Of a stretch of DNA of 64,000 bases, positions 9,520-19,900 are shown piece after piece. The notes beneath the pieces were generated by a model. The model made no database searches and was not told where the DNA came from. It saw only the letters and a list, made by a program, of their open reading frames with translations. Both the position numbers and the translations under genes were made by a program. Source of the stretch: Taeniopygia guttata (lineage: Eukaryota; Chordata; Aves; Passeriformes; Estrildidae); contig NC_133060.1 in assembly GCF_048771995.1 (NCBI RefSeq), positions 1,447,501-1,511,500 of the forward strand, read 5' to 3'. How positions within the stretch are numbered: position 1 is the stretch's first letter; the number at the start of each line of letters is the position of its first letter.

Positions 9520-12500
9520 CTAAAGGGGAGAAAATGAGAGAAATTAGGGGGGAAATTGGGAAATTTTGGGAAATTTTGGGGGAAAAATGGAGCAAAAATT
9601 GGGTAAAAATTGGGTGAAAATTGGGTGAAAAATGGGTGAAAATTGGGAGAATATTGGGATAATTGGGGGGAAATTGGGGGAAATTGGGGAAAAATTGGGG
9701 GGAAAATGGGGGGGAATTGGGTGAAAAATGGGCAAAAAATGGGTGAAAAATGGGTGAAAATTGGGTGAAAAATGGGCAAAAAATGGGTGAAAAATGGGTG
9801 AAAAATGGGCAAAAATAAAATGGGTGAAAAATGGATGAAACTTGGCTGAAAATTGGGTGAAAATTGGGAGAAAATTGGGAGAAAATTGGGGGGAAATGGG
9901 GTAGAAATTGGGAAAAAATGGGGGGAAATTGGGGGAAAATTGGGGGAGAAAAATGAGAGAAATTTGGGGGAAATAGGGGGGGAAATTGGGGGGAAAAATG
10001 AGAGAAATTTGGGGGAATGGGGGAGAAATGGGGGAAAATTGGGGGAAAATTGGGGGGGAATTGGGGGGAAATTCGGGGGGAAATTGGGGGAAATTGGGTG
10101 AAAATTGGGTGAAAATTGGGAAAAAATTGGTGAAAATTGGATGGAAATTGCATGGAAATTCGGTGAAAAATGGTGTGAAAAATGGGGGGGAAAAATGAGA
10201 GAAATTTGGGGGAAATTGGGGGAAAATTGGGGGGAAAATGGGGGGGAAATTGGGGGAAAATTGAGGGAGAAAAATGAGAGAAATTTGGGGGAAATTGGGG
10301 GAAATGGGGGAAAATTGGGGGGAAAAATGAGAGAAATTTGGGGGGAAATGGGGGAAAATTGGGGGGAAATTGGAAGGAAATGGGGGGGAAATTGGGGGGG
10401 AAATTGGGGGGGAAAGGGAGAAAATGGGGGGAAATTGGGGGGGAAATGGGGGGAAATTGGGGGGGAAATAGGGGGAAAATTGGGGGGAAATTGGGGGAAA
10501 ATGGGGGGGAAATTGGGTAAAAATTGGGTGAGAAATGGGCAAAAATTGGGTAAAATTTGGGTGGAAAATGGGGGGGGAATTGGGGGGAAATAGGGGAAAA
10601 ATTGGGGGGAAATGGGGGGCAAATTGGGGGGAAATAGGGGAAAAATTGGGTAAAATTTGGGTGGAAAATGGGGGGGGGAATGGGGGGGAAATTGGGTAAA
10701 ATTTGGGTGAAAATTGAGGAAAAAAAAGAGTAAAAATTGGGTAAAAATGGGTGAAAATTGGGTGGAAATTGGATGAAGATTGGGTGAAAAATGGGCAAAA
10801 ATTGGGGGGAAATTGGGGGGAAATTTGGGTGAAAAATGGGTGAAAACTGGGGGGGAAAAATGAGAGAAATTTGGGGGAAATTGGGGGGAAAACAGGGGGG
10901 AATGGGGGGTAAATTGGGGGGAAATTGGGTGAAAAATGGGCGAGAAATGGCTGAAAATTGGACGAAAATTGGGTGGAAATTGGGTGAAAAATGGGTGAAA
11001 AATGGGCAAAAATTGGGTGAAAAATGGGCAAAAATTGGGTGAAAACTGGGGGGGAAAAATGAGAGAGAAATTTGGGGGAAATTGGGGGAAGATTGGGGGG
11101 GGGGAATGACAGAAATTTGGGGGGAAATGGGGGAAAATTGGGAAAATTGGGGGGAAAATGGGGGGGAAATTGGGGGGAAAATGGGGGGAAAACTGGGGGG
11201 GAAAAATGAGAGAAATTAGGGGGAAAAATGGGGAAAATTGAAGGGAAAATGGGGGGGGAAAATGACAGAAATTTGGGTGGAAATTGGGGGGAAATTGGGG
11301 GGGAATTGGGGGGGAATTGGGGGGGAACTGGGGGGAATGGGGCAAAAATTGGGTGGAAACTGGGGGGGAAAATGAGAGAAATTTGGGGGGAATTGGGACA
11401 AAATTGGGTGAAAACTGGGTGAAAATTGGGTGGAAACTGGGGGGGAAAAAAGGGAGAAATTTGGGGGAAATTGGGGGGGAAATGGGGGGGGGAATGGGGG
11501 GAAAATTGGGTGAAGATTGGGTGAAAAATGGGTGAAAATTGGGTGAAAATTGAGAAAAAAAAGAGTAAAAATAGGGTAAAAATGGGTGAAAATTGGGTGA
11601 AGATTGGGGGGGAAAATGAGAGAAATTTGGGGGAAATTGGGGGAAATTGGGAAAAATTGGGGGGAAAATGGGGGGGAAAATGAGAGAAATTTGGGGAAAA
11701 TTGGGTGAAAAATGGGCAAAAATTGGGTGGAAATTGGGGGGAAATTTGGGTGAAAATTGGGTGAAAATGAGGGGGAAATGGGGGAAAAAATTGGGAGAAA
11801 ATTGGGGGGAAAGGGAGAAAATTGGGTGAAAATGGGGGGAAAATGGGGGAGAAATTGGGGGGAAATGGGGATAAAAAAGGGAAAAAATTGGATAAAAATG
11901 GGGGAAAAAAGGGAGAAAATGGGATAAAAATGGGGAAAAAAAGGGAGAAATTTGGATTAAATTGGGGAGAAAAAAGGGAGAAATTTGGATAAAAATGGGA
12001 AGAAAAAAAGGGAGAAAATTGGATAAAAATGGGGAGAAAAAAGGGAAAAATTTGGATAAAATTTGGGATAAAAAAGGGAGAAAATTGGATAAAAATGGGG
12101 AGAAAAAAGGGAGAAATTTGGATAAAAATGGGGAGAAAAAAGGGAGAAATTTGGATAAAAATGGGGATAAAAAAGGGAGAAATTTGGATAAAAATGGGGA
12201 GAAAAAAGGGAGAAAATTGGATAAAAATGGGGATAAAAAAGGGAGAAAATTGGATAAAATGGGAAGAAATTGTGGGGAAATTGGATAAAAATGGGGAGAA
12301 AAAAGGGAAAAAATTGGATAAAAATGGGAAGAAAAAAGGAAAAAAATTGGATAAAATTGGGAGAAAAAAGGGAGAAATTTGGATAAAATTGGGGATAAAA
12401 AAGGGAGAAAATTGGATAAAATTGGGAGAAAAAAGGGGAAAAAATTGGATTAAATTGGGGAGAAAAAAGGGAAAAAATTGGATAAAAATGGGGGAAAAAA

Positions 12501-13708
12501 GGGAGAAAATTGGATAAAAATGGAGGGAAAAATGGGAGAAAATTGGATAAAAATGGGGGGAAAAAGGGAGAAATTTGGATAAAATTTGGGAATAAAAAAG
12601 GGAAAAAATTTGATAAAAATGGGGGGGGAAGGGAGAAAATTGGATAAAATTTGGGATAAAAAAGGGAAAAAATTGGGAAAAAATAAGGACAAAATGGGGA
12701 AAAAAGGGGAAAAACGGGAAAAGAACCGGGGGGGGGGTCCCGGGGGGAATTTGGGGGTCCCGGGTGGGGATTTGGGGGTCCCGGGAGGGGATTTGGGGGT
12801 CCCGGGGGGGGTTTGGGGGTCCCGGGAGGGGATTTGGGGGTCCCGGGGGGGTTTTGTGGGTCCCGGAGGGGGTTTGGGGGTCCCAGAGGGGATTTGGGGG
12901 TCCCGGGAGGGGATTTGGGGGGTCCCAGGGGGGATTTTGGGGGGATTTGGGGGTCCCGGGGGGAATTTGGGGGTCCCGGGGGGGGATTTGGGGGTCCCGG
13001 GGGAGATTTGGGGGTCCCGAGGGTGATTTGGGGGTCCCGGGGGAGATTTGGGGGGAATTTGGGGGGATTTGGGGGTCCCGGGGGGAATTTGGGGGTCCCG
13101 GGGGGGAATTTGGGGGTCCCGGGGGGGATTTGGGGGTCCCGAGGGTGATTTGGGGGTCCCGGGGGGGAAATTGGGGGTCCCTGGGGGAATTTGGGGTCCC
13201 GGGGGGGATTTGGGGGTCCCAGAGGGGATTTGGGGGTCCCGGGGGGATTTTGGGGGTCCCGGGGGGGATTTTGGGGGAATTTGGGGGAATTTGGGGGTCC
13301 CGGGGGGGATTTGGGGGTCCCGGGGGGAATTTGGGGGTCCCGGGGGGGATTTGGGGGTCCCGGGGGAGGATTTGGGGGTCCCGGGGGGGATTTTGGGGGT
13401 CCCGGGGGGGATTTGGGGGTCCCGGGGGGGATTTTGGGGGTCCCGGGGGGGATTTGGGGGTCCCGGGGGGGATTTTTGGGGGTCCCGGGGGGGACTTGGG
13501 GATCCCAGGGGGGATTTGGGGGGTCCCGGGGGGGGATTTGGGGGTCCCGGTTGGAATCCCGGTGATCGCTGAGGGCCGTTTCCGGGAGTTTTTGGTCCCG
13601 GGGTTTTTAGGGGGATTTTTAGGGGATTTTTGGGGTAATTTTGGGGTAATTTGGGGGGATTTTGGGGGGATTTTGGGGGGCACGTGCGCCCCGCCCCCCC
13701 CCCCGTAC
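9520..13708. repeat. VARS1 intron 1: four successive G-rich minisatellites
   Basis: From 9530 to about 11870 the plus strand is GGGGGAAATT and GGGTGAAAAA type with interspersed GAAAAATGAGAGAAATTTGG. From 11870 to 12720 it is a unit of roughly 30-33 bp, GGATAAAAATGGGGAGAAAAAAGGGAGAAATT. From 12725 to 13560 it is a 20-bp-class unit GATTTGGGGGTCCCGGGGGG. From 13560 to 13700 it is nearly unique, with one AGGGGGATTTTTAGGGG tract. Long purine runs make G-quadruplex or triplex structure likely. No exon is seen. Confidence 0.88.
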
Positions 13709-13880
13709 CTGAAGTGGCGGCGGCGGCGGCGGAAGAGGCCACGTGGGGCGGAGCGCGGTGCGCATGCGCGAAGCGGCGACTTCCGGGTGCCACCGAGAGG
13801 AGCGGAAGGAGCGGAGCGGCAACTTCCGGGTGGCGCCGAGAGGCGCCGCGTGGCGGACGGGAGGAGCGAAGGGCCAAAAA
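13690..13880 (-). promoter_or_regulatory. VARS1: VARS1 CpG-island promoter and non-coding exon 1
   Basis: This short non-repetitive CpG-rich island ends on the minus strand in CAG/GTACGG, a good donor at 13709/13708, which would join to the acceptor at 9520. It carries a perfect NRF1-type palindrome (TGCGCATGCGCG, 13759-13770) and two ETS-type ACTTCCGGGT sites (13779-13788 and about 13822-13831). That is the usual makeup of a TATA-less housekeeping promoter. The transcription start is not resolvable and probably lies between 13740 and 13870. Confidence 0.75.
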
Positions 13881-15250
13881 GCGCCAAAAAAGCGCCAAAA
13901 AAGCGCCAAAAAACCGCCCCAAAATCACCCCAAAATCACCCCAAAAAGTCCCCAAACCCACCCCAAAACTCCCCAAAAATCACCCAAAATCACCCCAAAT
14001 AAATCACCCCCCAAAATCCAAAAAAAACCCCCAAAAATCAGCATTAATCACCCCAAAAATAGGCCAAAATCACCCCCAAAATCCCCCAAAATCCTCCCAA
14101 ATAAATCCCCACCCAAAACCCCCAAAATCCCCCCAAAAATCCCCCAAAATCACCCCAAAGAGGCCCAAATAAATCACCCCCCAAAACCCCCAAAATCACC
14201 CCAAAACCCCCCCAAAAATCAGCATTAATCACCCCAAAAATAGGCCAATATCCCCCAAAAAATCCCCAAAAATCCCCCAAAATCCCACCAAATAAATCCC
14301 CACCCAAAAACCCCCAAAACCACCCAAAAACCCCCCAAAAATCACCCCAAATAAATCACCCCCCAAAAACCCCAAAAATTCCCCAAAATCACCCCAAAAA
14401 CCCCCCAAAACTCCCCCAAAAAGCCCCAAAAATCACCCAAAAAAATCCCCAAACCCACCCCAAAACCACCCCAAAATCACCCCAAAATCACCCCAAATAA
14501 ATCACCCCCCAAAAACAAAAAAAAAACACCCCAAAACCCCCCCAAAAATCAGCATTAATCACCCCAAAAATAGGCCAAAATCCCCCAAAAATCCCCCAAA
14601 ATCCCCCCAAATAAATCACCCCCCAAAAACCAAAAAAATCCCCCAAAATCCCCCCAAAAATCCCCCAAAATCCCCCAAATAAATCCCCACCCAAAACCCC
14701 CAAAATCCCCCCAAAAATCCCCCAAAATCACCCCAAATAAATCACCCCCCATAAAACCAAAAAAAACCCCAAAACCCCCCAAAAATCAGCATTAATCACC
14801 CCAAAAATAGGCCAAAATCACCCAAAAATCCCCCAAAAATCACCCAAAAATCCCCCCAAAAAGCCCCAAAAATCACCCAAAATCACCCAAAAAAATCCCC
14901 AAAACCCCCCCAAAAATCACCCAAAAATCACCCCAAAAATAGGCCAAAATCACCCAAAAATCCCCCAAAATCCCCCCAAATAAATCACCCCCCAAAAACC
15001 CCCAAAACCACCCCAAAAATCACCCCAAATAAATCATCACCCAAAAACCCCAAAAAATCCCCCAAAATCCCCCAAAAAGGCCCAAAAATCCCCAAACCCA
15101 CCCAAAAATCACCCAAAAAAAACCCCCAAACCCACCCCAAAAATCACCCCAAAAATCACCCAAAATCCCCCCAAAATCCACCCAAAAATCCCCCCAAAAA
15201 TCCCCCAAAAATCCCCCCAAAAATCCCCCAAAATCCCCCAAAATCCACTC
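13880..15250. repeat. Spacer between VARS1 promoter and LSM2 3' end: A/C-rich minisatellite
   Basis: Units such as CCCCAAATAAATCACCCCCC and CAAAAATCACCCCAAAA dominate. A longer motif CAGCATTAATCACCCCAAAAATAGG recurs at about 14039, 14219, 14549 and 14787. No coding signal is seen on either strand. Confidence 0.85.
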
Positions 15251-15274
15251 ACAGCCTCAGATCAGGGTCGAACA

Positions 15275-15280
15275 TTTATT
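15275..15280 (-). terminator. LSM2: LSM2 polyadenylation signal
   Basis: TTTATT on the plus strand gives a canonical AATAAA hexamer on the minus strand, about 1.56 kb downstream of the LSM2 stop codon. The next bases on the transcript (GTTCGACCCTGATCTGAGG) are unique rather than repetitive. Cleavage probably falls near 15250-15262. Confidence 0.7.
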
Positions 15281-16840
15281 GGGGTCTCAAACGGGGCCCC
15301 AAAATTTTGGGATCCCCCCCCCCCCCGGAATTTTGGGGATTTCACCCCAAAAATTTGGAGATTTCACCCCAAAAATTTGGGGATTTCAGCCCAAAAATTT
15401 GGGGATTTCACCCCAAAAATTTGGGGCTCCCCCGGAGCATTTTTGGGGTCCCCTCAGGGAATTTTGGGGTCCCCCAATGAATTTTGGGGTTCCTCAAGGG
15501 AATTTTGGGGTCCCCTCAGAGAATTTTGGGGTCCCCCCTAAATTTTTTGGGGTCCCCCAATGAATTTTTGGGGTCCCTCAGGGGAATTTTCGGGTTCCCA
15601 AAGGGAATTTTGGGGTCCCCCCTAAATTTTTTGGGGGGTCACCCCAAATTTGGGAGTTTCCCCCCTGAGGGATTTGGGGTCCCCCAAAAATTTTGGGGTT
15701 CCCAAAGGAATTTTGGGGTTCCCAAGAGAATTTTGGGGTCCCCCCTAAAATTTTTGGGGGGTCCCCGAATTTTTGGGGGGGTCCCCAAATTTTTTGGGGG
15801 GGATCCCCAAATTTTTAGGGTGTCCCCAAAGATTTTGGGGGTTTCCCCAAAGATTTTGAGTTTTTCGCCGGGATTTTTTGGGGGTTCCCCGAATTTTTTG
15901 GGGTTCCCCGAATTTTTTGGGGTTCCCCGAATATTTTGGGGTCCCCCCAAATTTTGGGTGTCCCCCCAAATTTTGGGGTCCCCCTGAATAAATTTTAGGG
16001 CGTTTTCAGCAATTTGGGTCGGGTTTCCCTGAAGATTTTGGGTTTTTCGCTGGGATTTTTTGGGGGATCCCCAATATTTTGGGGTTCCCTCGAATATTTT
16101 GGGGTTCCCCCAAATTTTGGGGTCCCCCCTGAATAAATTTTGGGGTTTTTTCATCAATTTGGGTCGGGTTTCCCTGAAGATTTTGAGTTTTTCACCGGGA
16201 TTTTTTGGGGAATCCCCGAATTTTTAGGGTTCCCCGAATATTTTGGGGTTCCCCGAATATTTTTGGAGGTCCCCCCCAAATTTTTGAGACCCCCCCAAAT
16301 TTTGGGGTCCCCCCCGAATAAATTTTAGGGTTTTTTCATCAATTTGTGTTGGGTTTCGCTGAAGATTTTGAGTTTTTCACGGGGATTTTTTGGGGTTTCC
16401 CGAATATTTTGGGGTTCACCCGAATATTTTGGGGTTCCCTCGAGGATTTTGGTGTTCCCCGAATATTTTGGAGACCCCCCAAATTTTGGGGTCCCCCTGA
16501 ATAAATTTTTGGGGCGTTTTTAGTAATTTGGGTCGGGTTTCCCTTAAGATTTTGAGTTTTTCACGGGGATTTTTTGGGGAATCCCCGAATTTTTTGGGGT
16601 TCCCTCAATATTTTGGGGTCCCCCCAAATATTTTGGGGCTCCCCCAAATTTTTGGAGATCCCCCAAATTTTGGGGTCCCCCTGAATAAATTTTTGGGGCG
16701 TTTTTAGTAATTTCTGTCGGGTTTCCCTGAAGATTTTGAGTTTTTCACGGGGATTTTTTGGGGGTTCCCGGGGATTTTGGGGTCCCCCGAATATTTTGGG
16801 GTCCCCCCAAATTTTGGGGGTCCCCCCAAATTTTTTGGGG
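15281..16840 (-). repeat. LSM2: LSM2 3'UTR made of tandem repeats
   Basis: The first part (15300-15980) has about 30-60 bp units of the TTTGGGGTCCCC and GATTTCACCCC types. From 15985 to 16830 a unit of roughly 180 bp recurs about five times. Each copy starts near a GAATAAATTTT element (about 15985, 16131, 16316, 16499, 16683) and includes GGGTTTCCCTGAAGATTTTG. It is assigned to the 3'UTR because no other polyA signal lies between the LSM2 stop and 15280 on the minus strand. Confidence 0.7.
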
Positions 16841-16966
16841 TCACTGTTTCTGCTGCAGCGCCTCTTTTCGTGCCGCGTCCTGCAGGAGTTGCGTGTCCAC
16901 CTCGTCCGCCGGCAGCTGCACGTAGCGAACCACCGAGCCCCGGATGAAACAGTTCTTCACCGACAG
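16841..16966 (-). CDS. LSM2: LSM2 exon 5 (C-terminus and stop)
   Basis: This exon has 42 codons from LSVKNCFIRG to QQKQ-stop. The acceptor is CCCCCAG before CTGTCGG. It includes the Sm2-type IRGSVVRYV strand that packs the heteroheptameric ring. Its first 36-40 nt are copied many times in the preceding intron; only this copy continues into VVRYVQLPADEVDTQ. Confidence 0.97.
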   Translation of the reverse strand: MSVKNCFIRGSVVRYVQLPADEVDTQLLQDAARKEALQQKQ

Positions 16967-19900
16967 CTGGGGGACCCCAAAATTCACCATCAGACACCCC
17001 AAAATTCACCCAAAAATCCCCCAAAAAATCCCCCAAAAATCCCCCAAAAAATCGCCCAAAAATTCCTAGAGAAATCGGCAAAAAACCACCAAAATGGCCC
17101 CAAAAACGCCCCCGGAGCCGTTCTTCACCGACAGCTGGGGGACCCCAAAATTCACCGTCAGACACCCCAAAAATACCCCAAAAATACCCCAAAAAATCCC
17201 AAAAAAATCCCCGGAGAAATCGGCCAAAAATCCCCCAAAAATCCCCCAAAAATCCCCCCAAAAATACCCCAAAAATCCCCCAAAAATCCCCAAAAAAATC
17301 CCCCCAAAAATACCCCAAAAATCCCCCAAAAATCCCCCCAAAAATACCCCCAAAAATACCGCAAAAATCCCCCAAAAATCCCCCCAAAAATACCCCAAAA
17401 GATCCCCCAAAAATCCCCCCAAAAATCCCCCAAAAAATCGCCCAAAAGATCCCCCAAAAATCGCCCCAAAATTCCCAGAGAAATCGGCCAAAAATTCCCA
17501 GAAAAATTGGCCAAAAATGGCCCCAAAAACGCCCCCGGAGCCGTTCTTCACCGACAGCTGGGGCACCCCAAAATTCACCCTCAGACACCCCAAAAATACC
17601 CCAAAAATCCCCCAAAAAATCGCCCAAAAATCCCCAGAGAAATCGGCCAAAAACCACCAAAATCGGCCCAAAAATGGCCAAAATGGCCCCAAAAACGCCC
17701 AAAATGGCCCCAAAAACGGCCCTGGAGCCGCAGATGGAGCCGAGCTGGGGGCACCCCAAAATTCACCCTCAGACACCCCAAAATTCCCCCAAAAATACCC
17801 CAAAAAATCGCCCAAAAATCCCCCAAAAATTCCCAGAGAAATCGGCCAAAAACCACCAAAATGGCCCCAAAAACGCCCCCGGAGCCGCGGATGAAACAGT
17901 TCTTCACCGACAGCTGGGGGACCCCAAAATTCACCATCAGACACCCCAAAATTCACCCAAAAATCCCACAAAAAATCCCCCAAAAAATCCCCGGAGAAAT
18001 CGGCCAAAAATTCCCCAAAAAATCCACAGAGAAATCGGCCAAAAATCCCCGGAGAAATTGGCCAAAAATCCCCCAAAAATCCCCCCAAAAATCCCCCCAA
18101 AAATACCCCAAAAATCCCCCAAAAAATCGCCCAAAAGATCCCCAAAAAATCCCCCAAAAATCCCCCAAAAAATCGCCCAAAAGATCCCCAAAAAATCCCC
18201 CAAAAATTCCCAGAGAAATCGGCCAAAAACCACCAAAATGGTCCCAAAAACGCCCCCGGAGCCCCGGATGAAACAGTTCTTCACCGACAGCTGGGGGACC
18301 CCAAAATTCACCTTCAGACACCCCAAAATTCACCCAAAAATCCCCCAAAAATTCCCCAAAAAATCCCCGGAGAAATCGGCCAAAAATCCCCCCAAAAATC
18401 CCCCAAAAATCCCCCAAAAAATCCCCCAAAAAATCGCCCAAAAATTCCCAGAGAAATCGGCCAAAAATCCCCCCAAAAATCCCCCAAAAATCCCCCAAAA
18501 ATACCCCAAAAATACCCCCAAAAATACCCCAAAAATCCCCCAAAAATACCCCAAAAATCCCCAAAAAAATCGCCCAAAACATCCCCCAAAAATACCCCAA
18601 AAATCCCCCAAAAAATCCCCCCAAAAATTCCCAGAGAAATCGGCCAAAAACGCCCAAAATGGCCCCAAAAACCCCCTCGGAGCCCCGGATGAAACAGTTC
18701 TTCACCGACAGCTGGGGCACCCCAAAATTCACCATCAGACACCCCAAAATTAACCCAAAAATACCCCAAAAATCCCCCAAAAAATCCCCCAAAAAATCAC
18801 CCAAAAATTCCCGGAGAAATCGGCCAAAAACCACCAAAATCGGCCCAAAAACGCCCCAAATGGCCCCAAAAACGCCCGCGGAGCCCCGTATGAAACAGTT
18901 CTTCACCGACAGCTGGGGGACCCCAAAATTCACCATCAGACACCCCAAAAATATCCCAAAAATCCCCAAAAAAATCCTCCAAAAATCCCCCAAAAAATCG
19001 CCCAAAAATTCCCAGAGAAATCGGCCAAAAACCACCAAAATCGCCCCAAAAACGCCCCCAGAGCTGTTCTTCACTGACAGCTGGGGGACCCCAAAATTCA
19101 CCCTCAGACACCCCAAAATTCACCCAAAAATCGCCCAAAAGATCCCCCAAAAATCCCCCAAAAAATCGCCCAAAAATCCCAAAAAAAATCGCCCAAAAAT
19201 TCCCAGAGAAATCGGCCAAAAACCACCAAAGATCCCCCCAAAAACGCCCCCGGAGCCGTTCTTCACCGACAGCTGGGAGACCCCAAAAATCACCATCAGA
19301 CACCCCAAAATTCACCCAAAAATCCCCCAAAAATCCCCAAAAAATCCCAAAAAAAATCGCCCAAAAAATCCCAGAGAAATCGGCCAAAAACCACCAAAAT
19401 CGCCCCAAAAACGCCCCCGGAGCCACGGATGAAACAGTTCTTCACCGACAGCTGGGGGACCCCAAAATTCACCATCAGACACCCCAAAATTCACCCAAAA
19501 ATCCCCAAAAAAATCCCACAAAAATTCCCCAAAAATTCCCCAAAAATTCCCCAAAAAATAGCCCAAAAATCCCCAGAGAAATCGGCCAAAAACCACCAAA
19601 GATCCCCCCAAAAATGCCCCCGGCGCCGTTCTTCACCGACAGCTGAGGGACCCCAAAATTCACCCTCAGACACCCCAAAAATCCCCCAAAAATCCCCCAA
19701 AAAATCCCCCAAAAATATCGCCCAAAAATTCCCAGAGAAATCGGCCAAAAACGCCCAAAATGGCCCCAAAAACCCCCCCAGAGCCGCGGATGGAGCCGAG
19801 CTGGGGGCACCCCAAAATTCACCATCAGACACCCCAAAATTCACCCAAAAATCCCCAAAAAAATCCCACAAAAATCCCCAAAAAAATCGCCCAAAAATTC

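Noticed and set aside
9544-13887. A minus-strand open frame of more than 1,400 codons (Pro/Phe/Ile-rich)
   Set aside because: It runs through VARS1 intron 1 and promoter, is pure repeat translation, and overlaps equally open frames on the other strand.
18314-19116. Translated LSM2 intron-retention protein spanning several LSVKN copies
   Set aside because: The frame is open for nearly 390 codons, but spacing between copies is not consistently a multiple of three and G/T-rich sequence is stop-poor. No support for translation.
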